Of a stretch of 64,000 nucleotides of DNA, positions 45,167 to 52,570 are shown piece after piece (position 1 is the stretch's first letter; each line of letters opens with the position of its first letter). The stretch covers positions 248,001-312,000 of the forward strand of contig NZ_FMAD01000004.1 in the NCBI RefSeq assembly GCF_900094595.1, in the 5' to 3' direction. This stretch comes from Cupriavidus alkaliphilus. Lineage in GTDB: Bacteria > Pseudomonadota > Gammaproteobacteria > Burkholderiales > Burkholderiaceae. The notes beneath the pieces are model-generated. The model had not been told where the DNA came from and did not search any database. It saw only the letters and a program-made list of their open reading frames with translations. Made by a program: the position numbers and the translations under genes.

Positions 45167-46387
45167 TCAGGCGGCGGCCTTGAGCACCGGCTTGTCGGCG
45201 TGCGCGGCGAGCGACGCCATGGCCGCGGCCACGCCGCTGCCGGCAAGCGGCACGCCTGCCAGCTTCAGTCCCATCTCGCAACCGGCCAGCGTTGCCATCA
45301 GGGTCAGGTCATTGCAATCGCCGAGATGGCCGATGCGGAACATGCGCCCGCGCATCTTGCCCAGCGCCTGCCCCAGCGACATGTCGAAGCGCTCATAGAT
45401 CAGCTTGCGCACCGCATCCGCGTCGACGCCGTCGGGCATCATCACGCCGGTCAGCACCGGGCTGTACACCGCCGGGTCTGCGCACTGGATCTGCAGGCCC
45501 CAAGCGCGCACGGCCTGGCGTGTCGCCTCCGCCAGCCGCTGGTGGCGGGCGAAGACCTGCTCCAGCCCCTCGCCCAGGATCATGTCGAGCGCTTCGGACA
45601 GGCCATACAGCAGGTTGGTGTTGGGCGTGTACGGCCAGTAGCCGTTCTTGTTGGCTTCGATGATCTCGGCCCAGCCCCAGAACGCGCGCGGCAGCGTAGC
45701 GTTCTGGCTGGCGGCGATCGCCCTGGGCGACAGCGCGTTGAAGCTGATCCCCGGCGGCAGCATCAGGCCCTTCTGCGAGCCGGACACGGTCACGTCGACG
45801 CCCCACTCGTCATGGCGATAGTCGGCCGAACCCAGACCCGAGATCGTGTCCACCAGCAGCAGCGCCGGGTGCCCGGCGGCATCGATGGCGCGGCGCACCG
45901 CGGCGATATCGGAGGTCACGCCGGTCGAGGTTTCGTTGTGCACCACGCAGACGGCGCGAATGGTGTGGCCGCTGTCCTTGCGCAAGCGCGCCTCGATCAT
46001 GTCCGCCTGCACTCCGCGGCGCCAGCCTTCGATGCCGGGCAGGCCCAGGAATTCCGGGCGCAGGCCGAGCGCCTCGGCCATCTTCTTCCACAGGGTGGCG
46101 AAATGCCCGGTCTCGAACATCAGCACATGGTCGCCCGGGCTGAGCGTGTTGGTCAGCGCCGCTTCCCAGGCGCCGGTGCCCGACGCCGGATAGATGATCA
46201 CCGGGTGCCTGGTCTTGAAGATTTCCTTGATGCCCGCCAGCACCTTGCGGCCGAGTGCGCCGAACTCCGGGCCACGGTGATCTATGGTCGGATAGCTCAT
46301 GGCACGCAGGATCCGGTCCGGCACCGGGCTCGGGCCCGGGATCTGCAGGAAGTGGCGGCCAGAAGGATGGAAATCGAGGTGAACCAT
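45167..46387 (-). CDS. Class V aminotransferase (serine/aspartate-glyoxylate aminotransferase type)
   Basis: PLP aminotransferase of 406 residues. QIPGPSPVPDRILRAMSYPTIDHRGPEF is the N-terminal mark of alanine/serine-glyoxylate aminotransferases. PASGTGAWEAALTNTLSPGD shapes the PLP pocket, and the Schiff-base lysine is K206 in VSGSQKGLMLPPG. The family moves amino groups to glyoxylate from serine, alanine or aspartate (BhcA of the beta-hydroxyaspartate cycle). AGGAGG lies nine bases before the ATG at 46387; longer in-frame starts overlap the divergent promoter. First gene of a six-gene operon with a hydroxyacid dehydrogenase, a PLP aldolase and TctCBA. Confidence 0.87.
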   Translation of the reverse strand: MVHLDFHPSGRHFLQIPGPSPVPDRILRAMSYPTIDHRGPEFGALGRKVLAGIKEIFKTRHPVIIYPASGTGAWEAALTNTLSPGDHVLMFETGHFATLWKKMAEALGLRPEFLGLPGIEGWRRGVQADMIEARLRKDSGHTIRAVCVVHNETSTGVTSDIAAVRRAIDAAGHPALLLVDTISGLGSADYRHDEWGVDVTVSGSQKGLMLPPGISFNALSPRAIAASQNATLPRAFWGWAEIIEANKNGYWPYTPNTNLLYGLSEALDMILGEGLEQVFARHQRLAEATRQAVRAWGLQIQCADPAVYSPVLTGVMMPDGVDADAVRKLIYERFDMSLGQALGKMRGRMFRIGHLGDCNDLTLMATLAGCEMGLKLAGVPLAGSGVAAAMASLAAHADKPVLKAAA

Positions 46388-46432
46388 GGAAATCGTGCCT
46401 CCTTGTTGTTTTATGAATTTTGAATGCAATCG

Positions 46433-46461
46433 ACTATAGCAGAGCGATCGAGGCGGCCCAA
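46433..46461 (-). promoter_or_regulatory. Promoter of the aminotransferase operon
   Basis: On the minus strand: TTGGGC (46461-46456), 17 bases, TATAGT (46438-46433). Transcription would start near 46426, about 38 bases before the ATG of the aminotransferase. The GntR/FadR regulator is transcribed the other way from the same 170-bp gap. Confidence 0.5.
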
Positions 46462-46557
46462 GATGAAATTTGCGGTAATTTGTCGTGGTTAACCCGCGAT
46501 TTGAGGTCAGGAAGCGGGATGCAGTAGAATCCACGTCAAGTGAATAGAGGACATTGA

Positions 46558-47313
46558 ATGCAAAACTCATATAACGATGACCGAGCGGCAGGCTTAGCGG
46601 AGCACGTTCCGCCGCCCTCGCTGCCGCGCCTGGCACGTCCGCGCCTGCACGACACCGTGGTCGAGCACCTGCGCCAGTTCATCGTCGAAGGCGTATTCGC
46701 GCCGGGCACCAAGCTCAATGAACGCGAGCTGTGCGAAACCCTGGGCATCTCGCGGACGCCGCTGCGCGAGGCGCTCAAGGTGCTGGCGGCCGAAGGCCTG
46801 ATCGACCTTCTGCCCAACCGCGGCGCCAGCATCTCGCGCATGAGCGAGGCCGAAGTCAGGGAGAGCTTCGAGCTGATGAGCGGGCTGGAGGCGTTTTCCG
46901 GAGAGCTGGCCTGCGAGCGCATCACCGCGGCGGAACTCGCGCAGATCAAGGCGCTGCACTACGCGATGCTGGCCTGCCGCGCCCAGAACGACCTGCCGGG
47001 CTACTACAGCCGCAACCAGGAGATCCACGACCGCATCAACGAGGCCGCGCGCAACGGGGCGCTACGGCAGACCTACCAGTCGATCAATCGCCGCCTGCAG
47101 GCCCTGCGTTTTCGCTCCAACCAGCAAAGCGGCAAGTGGGACGAGGCGGTCGAGGACCATGAAGAGATGATCCAGGCGCTGGAAGCCCGCGACGGCAAGC
47201 GCCTGGCGGCGGTACTGAAGCGCCACTTGCTGGAGAAGCGCGACGCGGTGCTGCCGCTGGTGTCGGGCGACGCCGCTGGCACCAGGAATCTTCTGAACGC
47301 GACGCACGCGTAG
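46558..47313 (+). CDS. GntR-family (FadR/FCD) regulator
   Basis: GntR regulator of 251 residues. The winged helix spans about 28-95 (VVEHLRQFIVEGVFAPGTKLNE; ELCETLGISRTPLREALKVLAAEGL), and the all-helical FCD ligand domain covers the rest (ELMSGLEAFSGELACERI; metal-binding histidine in HDRINEAARNG and DHEEMIQALEARD). FCD regulators bind small organic acids, often with a metal. It is divergent from the aminotransferase/TctCBA operon, the clear target. Confidence 0.9.
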   Translation: MQNSYNDDRAAGLAEHVPPPSLPRLARPRLHDTVVEHLRQFIVEGVFAPGTKLNERELCETLGISRTPLREALKVLAAEGLIDLLPNRGASISRMSEAEVRESFELMSGLEAFSGELACERITAAELAQIKALHYAMLACRAQNDLPGYYSRNQEIHDRINEAARNGALRQTYQSINRRLQALRFRSNQQSGKWDEAVEDHEEMIQALEARDGKRLAAVLKRHLLEKRDAVLPLVSGDAAGTRNLLNATHA

Positions 47314-47353
47314 TTTCGAGGCAACCTTTTGCCGTACCCGGGCCGGATTTTTC

Positions 47354-47381
47354 TTGCCTCCACGCCGATACTGTATATATT
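47354..47381 (+). promoter_or_regulatory. Promoter of the SOS-box gene
   Basis: TTGCCT (47354-47359), 16 bases, TATATT (47376-47381). The -10 box lies inside the LexA box at 47369-47388, so LexA binding would shut it off. Predicted transcription start near 47388. Confidence 0.6.
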
Positions 47382-47388
47382 TACAGTA
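47369..47388. promoter_or_regulatory. LexA (SOS) box
   Basis: TACTGTATATATTTACAGTA: CTG-N10-CAG core, palindromic apart from one mismatched base pair at the centre, and nearly the E. coli-type LexA consensus. It covers the -10 region of the promoter for the small gene that follows. Confidence 0.8.
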
Positions 47389-47417
47389 CCTGTATGGATG
47401 AACAGTGGAGTCCCGGC

Positions 47418-47702
47418 ATGGAACACCTGATCCGCGTGCAAAACGACTATGACCGCCAGGTGCTGGCGTGGCTGCGCGGCCGCATCGGCGACGCCGCGCT
47501 GCAGAGCGCCGTGCATCGCCTGGGAGGCCCGCGCAAGCCCTACCTGTCCACGCTCTGCCGCAGCCTGGGCATCCGCCCGCCGAGCCGGCGCCAGTTTGCC
47601 GCGGAGACAGCGCGCATCCACCGCGCGGTGGGCGACAGCTACCTGGCCCGCATCAGGGAAATCCTGGCAAAAGCCCCGGCGCAGGAAGCCCAGCGCCAGT
47701 AG
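47418..47702 (+). CDS. Small basic protein of unknown function, predicted SOS-induced
   Basis: Protein of 94 residues, not recognised. It is helical in outlook and rich in Arg: EHLIRVQNDYDRQVLAWLRG at the start, RLGGPRKPYLSTLCRSLGI in the middle, and a charged C-terminal helix (SYLARIREILAKAP). The middle piece could be a helix-turn-helix, but no known motif is clear. The ATG at 47418 has GGAG seven bases upstream and suits a transcript starting near 47388; an ATG at 47394 would leave no room for a ribosome site. No signal peptide or membrane helix. The LexA box over its promoter says it is made on DNA damage. A strong terminator follows, so it is a single-gene unit. Confidence 0.7.
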   Translation: MEHLIRVQNDYDRQVLAWLRGRIGDAALQSAVHRLGGPRKPYLSTLCRSLGIRPPSRRQFAAETARIHRAVGDSYLARIREILAKAPAQEAQRQ

Positions 47703-47760
47703 GCATTTGCCGATCACCGGCCAGGCGCGGACCGTCGCGCGCGCGCCGGACGTATCATGA

Positions 47761-47795
47761 AAGCCCCGTTGCCGTCACACGGCAACGGGGCTTTG
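47761..47795 (+). terminator. Strong rho-independent-type terminator hairpin
   Basis: Perfect 15-bp stem AAAGCCCCGTTGCCG (47761-47775) and CGGCAACGGGGCTTT (47781-47795) with a five-base loop, 58 bp after the small SOS gene and 34 bp before the next gene. The short T run at the end supports termination on the plus strand; the A run gives the same on the other strand. Confidence 0.8.
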
Positions 47796-47829
47796 TGTTT
47801 CGCAACGTATTCCTCCCTCCAAGGCCGAC

Positions 47830-48933
47830 ATGAGCGAACTCCGCATTCCCACCCGCGCGCTGCACCAGTGGGTCACCGATCTCTGGCTTGCCGCCGGCAG
47901 CGGCACCCAGGAAGCGCAACTGACGGCCGACCACCTGGTCAGCGCCAACCTGAGCGGACATGACTCCCACGGCGTCGGCATGATCCCGCGCTATGTGCTG
48001 GCGTGGCAGGCCGACGAGCTGCAGCTGAACCGTCAGGTCAGCGTGCTGCAGGACGGCGGCAGCCTGCTCAGCCTGGACGGCAACCGCGGCATGGGGCAGG
48101 CGGTAACGGCGCAGGCCATGGAGATGGCCATCGGCCGCGCCCGCGAGCACGGCGTCTGCGTGATGGGCCTGCGCCAGTCGCACCACCTCGGGCGCGTCGG
48201 CCATTGGGCCGAGCAAGCCACAGCCGCCGGCATGATCTCGATCCACTTCGTCAACGTGCTTTCCAAGCCGATCGTGGCGCCCCACGGCGGCTACGACGCG
48301 CGCTACGGCACCAATCCGTTCACCATCGGCGTGCCGATGGCCGGCGCGCCGCCGCTGGTGCTGGACTTCGCCACCAGCGCCATCGCGCTGGGCAAGGTGC
48401 GCGTGGCCCATAACAAGGGCGTGCCGGTGAGGGCCGGCTGCCTGCTCGATGCGCAGGGCGAGCCCACCACCGATGCCGCCGTGATGTACCCGCCCGCCGA
48501 CACGCCGCAAGGCGCCTTGCGGCCCTTCGCCGAGCACAAGGGCCACGTGCTGGCGGTGATGTGCGAACTGCTCGGCGCCGCCGTCACGGGCGGCCATACC
48601 ATCCGCCCGGAAACGCTGCGGCATGAGCACGCGGTCTGGAACAACATGCTGGCGATCGTGTTCGATCCCGCGCGGCTCGGCACCAGTACCTCGTTCGGGC
48701 ATGAAGTCGCGGCCTTCGTCGACTGGATGAAAAGCGCGCGGTTGCAACCCGGGCAGACCGGCATCCAGCTGCCCGGCGAACCGGAGCGCGCATTCCGCGC
48801 CGCCCGCGCGCAGCGGATCCCGATCGATGCCGGCACGCTGGCGCAACTGGACGACGCCGCGGCGCGCGTGGCGGCGGCGCGGGCCGGCACCCATGCGGCG
48901 CCCGGTCCGCTGTCTGCGCTGGCGTGCGACTGA
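47830..48933 (+). CDS. Ldh2-family malate/L-lactate dehydrogenase-type oxidoreductase
   Basis: NAD(P)-dependent dehydrogenase of 367 residues in the Ldh2/YiaK family, which is unrelated to classic Rossmann malate dehydrogenases. LVSANLSGHDSHGVGMIPRYV (catalytic histidine near residue 48), RQSHHLGRVGHWAEQA and RYGTNPFTIGVPM are family marks. Members oxidise or reduce 2-hydroxyacids such as L-malate, L-sulfolactate, ureidoglycolate or 2,3-diketogulonate. It stands alone after a strong terminator; the hydroxyacid operon nearby is the only context for its substrate. Confidence 0.87.
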   Translation: MSELRIPTRALHQWVTDLWLAAGSGTQEAQLTADHLVSANLSGHDSHGVGMIPRYVLAWQADELQLNRQVSVLQDGGSLLSLDGNRGMGQAVTAQAMEMAIGRAREHGVCVMGLRQSHHLGRVGHWAEQATAAGMISIHFVNVLSKPIVAPHGGYDARYGTNPFTIGVPMAGAPPLVLDFATSAIALGKVRVAHNKGVPVRAGCLLDAQGEPTTDAAVMYPPADTPQGALRPFAEHKGHVLAVMCELLGAAVTGGHTIRPETLRHEHAVWNNMLAIVFDPARLGTSTSFGHEVAAFVDWMKSARLQPGQTGIQLPGEPERAFRAARAQRIPIDAGTLAQLDDAAARVAAARAGTHAAPGPLSALACD

Positions 48934-49186
48934 ATGGGGGCTCGCGCAAGGCTCGCCACCGTCCTTGCCAGGCCAGTATGCGAGCGTGCGCGAGTTTTCG
49001 GAGGTTGACTTCACCTGCGGACTTCGTGAAGACCTGGGCGAACCGCCGCTGTTGGCGGACCGCTGCAGAATTGCATGGCACCAAGGGAAAAATCCCTGCA
49101 TTTTCCGAGAAACCGCCAACCTATACTGGGCCCCCCTTCTCGGCTTGCGCGCCCTCCCTCCCGCGCAGGCCACTCCAGGAGCCCAA

Positions 49187-50185
49187 GTGAAAGCCATCAC
49201 CCTCCCGTCCTTCGGCGATGCCGATGTCCTGCAACTGGCCGAGGTCCCCGATCCCGTGTTACGCCCCCACGACCTGCTGGTGCGCAACCACGCCGCCGGC
49301 GTGAACCGCGCCGACGTCAACCAGCGGCAGGGCGCCTATGGCCGCACCGACTTTGGCGACTCCGCGCTCATGGGCCTCGAGATCGCCGGCGAGGTCCTGG
49401 CCGTTGGCGACGCGGTACAGGGCTTCGCTCCGGGCGACCGCGTCATGGGCATCGTCGGCGGGGGTGCCTATGCGGAACTGGCACGGATCGACTATCGCAT
49501 GGCCATGCCGGTCCCGGCGGGACTGGCTTACGTGGAAGCCGCAGCCATCCCGGAAGCCTATGTCACCGCGCACGAGGCCCTGCTCCACCTTGGCCAGCTC
49601 CGCCCCGCCGAGCGCGTGCTGATTCACGCCGCGGCAAGCGGCGTGGGCTCCGCCGCGGTGCAGCTGGCGGCAGCGTGCGGGGCGCAGGTCTTTGCGACGG
49701 CCAGCGGCCACAAGCTGGATCAACTGAACGCACTCGGCGCAAGCGTGCTGATCGATTACCAGCGCGAAGACTTCCAGGCCGTCGTCGAGCAAACCACCGC
49801 GGGAGGTGGTGTCGATGTCATCGTCGACTTTATCGGCGCCCCGTATTTCGAGCGCAATATTTTGTCGCTCGCCAATGGCGGCCGCCTGGTCCAGGTCGGC
49901 CTCCTCGGCGGCGGCACCGGCGCCAGCGTGCCGCTGGAACGCATTCTGTACGGCCACCTCAGGATCCTCGGCACGGTGATGAAGTCGCGCACGCCAGCGG
50001 AGAAGCACGCGATGGTCAATCGCTTCAGCGCGCATTGGCTGGCGGACTTCCAGGCCAGAGGACTGAAGCCGGTGGTCGACAGCGTGGTGCCGCTGGAACG
50101 TGCCGCCGAAGCCCACCGGCGCATGGAGTCCAACCAGAACCTGGGCAAGATCGTGCTCGCCGTGAACCACCACGGCGCCGCGTAG
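49187..50185 (+). CDS. NAD(P)H:quinone oxidoreductase, zinc-independent MDR family
   Basis: Medium-chain reductase of 332 residues of the PIG3/quinone oxidoreductase group: MKAITLPSFGDADVLQLAEVP, the substrate domain segment HAAGVNRADVNQRQG and the nucleotide-binding loop ERVLIHAAASGVGSAAVQLA. Zinc ligands are absent. It reduces quinones or enoyl compounds with NADPH. The GTG start at 49187 follows AGGAG; the frame is open upstream, but that part is not like the family. The 253 bp before it hold no gene I can support. Single gene, convergent with LysR. Confidence 0.87.
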   Translation: MKAITLPSFGDADVLQLAEVPDPVLRPHDLLVRNHAAGVNRADVNQRQGAYGRTDFGDSALMGLEIAGEVLAVGDAVQGFAPGDRVMGIVGGGAYAELARIDYRMAMPVPAGLAYVEAAAIPEAYVTAHEALLHLGQLRPAERVLIHAAASGVGSAAVQLAAACGAQVFATASGHKLDQLNALGASVLIDYQREDFQAVVEQTTAGGGVDVIVDFIGAPYFERNILSLANGGRLVQVGLLGGGTGASVPLERILYGHLRILGTVMKSRTPAEKHAMVNRFSAHWLADFQARGLKPVVDSVVPLERAAEAHRRMESNQNLGKIVLAVNHHGAA

Positions 50186-50228
50186 CGGCGAGGGCCGGCA
50201 GGCATCAGATGCCGCCGGCCCCACCGGG

Positions 50229-50330
50229 TTACCGCTGTGCGAGGTCCGCGCGTGCCAGCCATACTTCAGCGCTCGCGAGACCCGAAGCGATCGCGATCAC
50301 CAGCGCCCCCAGGGCGATGCCAAACAGCAT
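50229..50330 (-). CDS. Possible 33-residue single-helix membrane peptide or gene remnant
   Basis: Short open frame on the minus strand giving MLFGIALGALVIAIASGL then SAEVWLARADLAQR. One clean membrane helix with a charged tail. GGGA lies close upstream. It could be a true micro-protein or the C-terminal remnant of a lost membrane protein, because neighbouring frames just upstream also read like protein. It stands between the quinone oxidoreductase and a convergent LysR gene. Confidence 0.25.
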   Translation of the reverse strand: MLFGIALGALVIAIASGLASAEVWLARADLAQR

Positions 50331-50418
50331 CCGATCCCAGCAACACCACGTTCGAAGCAGAGAACCAATGGGCCTCGGTCAGCGGTGCAGGTCTGCAGCA
50401 CCCCGGCTGCGGCCGCCG

Positions 50419-51294
50419 CTAGCTGCCGCGAGGCTGGAAAGCGTCGACGATGCTGTCGATCATCGCTCTGACCCGCGCGGTATGCCGCAGGTCCTGGTGC
50501 GTGACCAGCCAGACCTCGTAGCGGCCGGCACGCTCGCGCTCAGGCCAGATCCGCACCAGCCCGTCGCGCTCGGCCAGCGGCACCGGCACCTCGCCGATGG
50601 CCATGCCGGTCCGGATCATGCTACGCAGCATCAGGCTGGAATTGGCCGTCGCCACCAGCCTGCCCGTGTGGATCGGCTCGCCGACGAGCGTCGGCGCGGC
50701 ACTGCCGTGCAGGAACGGCTGGTACATCACCAGGTCATGGCCCGCGAAGGCATCGGCCTGCGCAGGCGTGCCGCGCCGCGCGAGGTATCCAGGTGACGCA
50801 AACAGGCCGACTGGCCAATGCGCGAGCCGGCGCGCCACCAGGTCCGGATTCTCGGGCTTCATGTTGCGTATCGCGATATCCGCCTCGCGGCGCGCCAGGT
50901 TCAGCATCTGCGTCGAAGTATTCAGCATGACGCGCACATCCGGATGCTCGGCATGCACGCGCGCGATGGCCGGGATCACGAACTCGAGCGCCAGCGAATC
51001 GGTAGTGGTCACCTTGACCTCCCCGGCCAGCCGGCTGTCCGCGCCCTGTGCCTGCCTGACCAGGTCATGGGCGAACTTCTCCATCTTTTCGGCCGAGCGC
51101 AGTGCATTCTCGCCGGCGGGCGTCAGCACATAGCCTTCGGAAGTCCGCAGGAACAGCGTGGCCCCAAGGGCATGCTCAAGTGCCGCCAGCCGGCGCCCTA
51201 CCGTCGCCTGGTCGACACCGGCCACACGGGCAGCCTGGCGCAGCGTGCGCTCGCGCTGGAGCGCGAGGAAAATTCGAGTATCGTCCCAGTTCAC
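50419..51294 (-). CDS. LysR-family regulator
   Basis: LysR regulator of 291 residues. The helix-turn-helix is MNWDDTRIFLALQRERTLRQ and GVDQATVGRRLAALEHALGATLF; the effector domain begins near residue 88. The DQATVGRRLAALE form is shared by a LysR subgroup often coded beside short-chain or quinone reductases, which fits the convergent gene at 49187. It is 91 bp downstream of another LysR gene in the same direction. Confidence 0.87.
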   Translation of the reverse strand: MNWDDTRIFLALQRERTLRQAARVAGVDQATVGRRLAALEHALGATLFLRTSEGYVLTPAGENALRSAEKMEKFAHDLVRQAQGADSRLAGEVKVTTTDSLALEFVIPAIARVHAEHPDVRVMLNTSTQMLNLARREADIAIRNMKPENPDLVARRLAHWPVGLFASPGYLARRGTPAQADAFAGHDLVMYQPFLHGSAAPTLVGEPIHTGRLVATANSSLMLRSMIRTGMAIGEVPVPLAERDGLVRIWPERERAGRYEVWLVTHQDLRHTARVRAMIDSIVDAFQPRGS

Positions 51295-51385
51295 TTCGAT
51301 GCGGCGCCTGGCGCCGGTTCTGAATCATCCTGATGCGCCAGGGCAGGACCGCCCCGGCGACATCCCCTGGTCCTGCCCCGCGTCG

Positions 51386-52417
51386 TCATGCCCGCGCTTG
51401 CCGCGCGGTCGTCCTGCTTCCGGCGTTGGGCGCCGGCGCGCGCCGCGGGCCTTCCGGCAACGGTGCGGCCGGGTTGCGCCGTGCGCGCTCGCGCGCCGGC
51501 ACCATTGCCAGTTGCCAGCTCGGCGGCGAGCCAATGCCGTGCGCAAGATGGGCGCAGAACGCCTTGACCTTCGCCGTGGCGCGCGGTGCCGCGCGCAGCA
51601 GGTAGATATTGCTTTGCGGCTGCGGCAAGGTGCCTTCGAGCAACAGTTCTTCGAGGCGCCCGGCGCCGATGTCCTCGCCCACGGACCAGTCCGGCATCAG
51701 CGCGATGCCCAGTCCCTGCAGCACCGACAGGCGCCGAGCATCGCAATCGTCGCACTCGACCGCGAATGCCACGCGCGCGGCATGGGCCGGTGTCAGCAGC
51801 TCGCGCCAGCCGCGCATGCTGGTGCTGTGCGCACGGTCGATCAGCCGATGCCGCACCAGGTCATCGACATGGGTTGGACGCCCATGCATCCTCAGATAGT
51901 CCGGCGTTGCGCAAACGACATAGCGCTGCGTGGCGATCGAACGGGCGATCAGGTTGCTGTCGGCCTGCTGGCCCACGCGGATCACCAGGTCAAAGCGCTC
52001 TACCACCGGGTCGACCACGCGCTCGGTCAGCTCCAGTTCGACCGACAGGCCGGGGTACTGCGCGTAGAGGCTGCCCAGTTGAGGCACCACATGGCGGCGG
52101 GCGAACGCCGGCAGGCAGGCGACACGCAGCCGTCCGGCGACGCCCTGCTCCAGCGCCGCCACCGCATCGCGGGTTTCGCTCAGGTCCTGCAGGATGCGCG
52201 CGGCGCGCTCATACAAGAGGTCGCCCGCGTCGGTGCGCGCCAGCGCCCGGGTCGAGCGCGTGAACAGCGCCACGCCCATTTCGCGTTCGAGCGCGTCGAT
52301 CTGGCGCGCCACCGACGACGCCACCTGTCCGCGCTGGCGCGCCACGGCGGAAAAGCTGCCGGTACGCGCGACGTCGACAAAGGTGGCCAGGTTTTCGGCA
52401 AAGCGGACAAATTCCAT
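51386..52417 (-). CDS. LysR-family regulator with basic C-terminal extension
   Basis: LysR regulator of 343 residues. Helix-turn-helix near 5-63 (LATFVDVARTGSFSAVARQR; SSVARQIDALEREMGVALFTR) and substrate domain to about 300. The last 40 residues (PARERARRNPAAPLPEGPRR) are Arg/Pro/Ala-rich, beyond the usual LysR end. The ATG at 52417 has GAAGGA upstream. It is divergent from the maleylacetate reductase gene across 153 bp with a palindrome at 52514-52532 and is its likely regulator. Confidence 0.87.
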   Translation of the reverse strand: MEFVRFAENLATFVDVARTGSFSAVARQRGQVASSVARQIDALEREMGVALFTRSTRALARTDAGDLLYERAARILQDLSETRDAVAALEQGVAGRLRVACLPAFARRHVVPQLGSLYAQYPGLSVELELTERVVDPVVERFDLVIRVGQQADSNLIARSIATQRYVVCATPDYLRMHGRPTHVDDLVRHRLIDRAHSTSMRGWRELLTPAHAARVAFAVECDDCDARRLSVLQGLGIALMPDWSVGEDIGAGRLEELLLEGTLPQPQSNIYLLRAAPRATAKVKAFCAHLAHGIGSPPSWQLAMVPARERARRNPAAPLPEGPRRAPAPNAGSRTTARQARA

Positions 52418-52513
52418 TTGTGCTTCCTTCGCAAAGGCATTGCGCAGCGGCAACGGCTTCTCGCAGCCATCATGCTGCCCGTAGTATCGGTGTCATTCAG
52501 GTCGGCGACAAGT

Positions 52514-52532
52514 CTTTGCACGCCATGCAAAG
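52514..52532. promoter_or_regulatory. LysR operator upstream of maleylacetate reductase
   Basis: CTTTGCA (52514-52520), five bases, TGCAAAG (52526-52532): a perfect palindrome of the LysR T-N11-A form. It lies 38 bp before the reductase ATG and 96 bp before the LysR start. Confidence 0.65.
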
Positions 52533-52570
52533 CGCTAAGGCCGGCCCCGTTATCCGACGCGAATCTTTCA

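Noticed and set aside
41715..45398. Open frame of over 1200 codons on the plus strand
   Set aside because: It lies antisense to the aldolase, FAD/Fe-S dehydrogenase and aminotransferase genes, is His/Arg/Gln-rich without any domain, and is a side effect of high third-position GC.
48934..49186. Short frames in the gap before the quinone oxidoreductase
   Set aside because: An 88-codon plus-strand frame overlaps the true GTG start and has no ribosome site or protein-like pattern.
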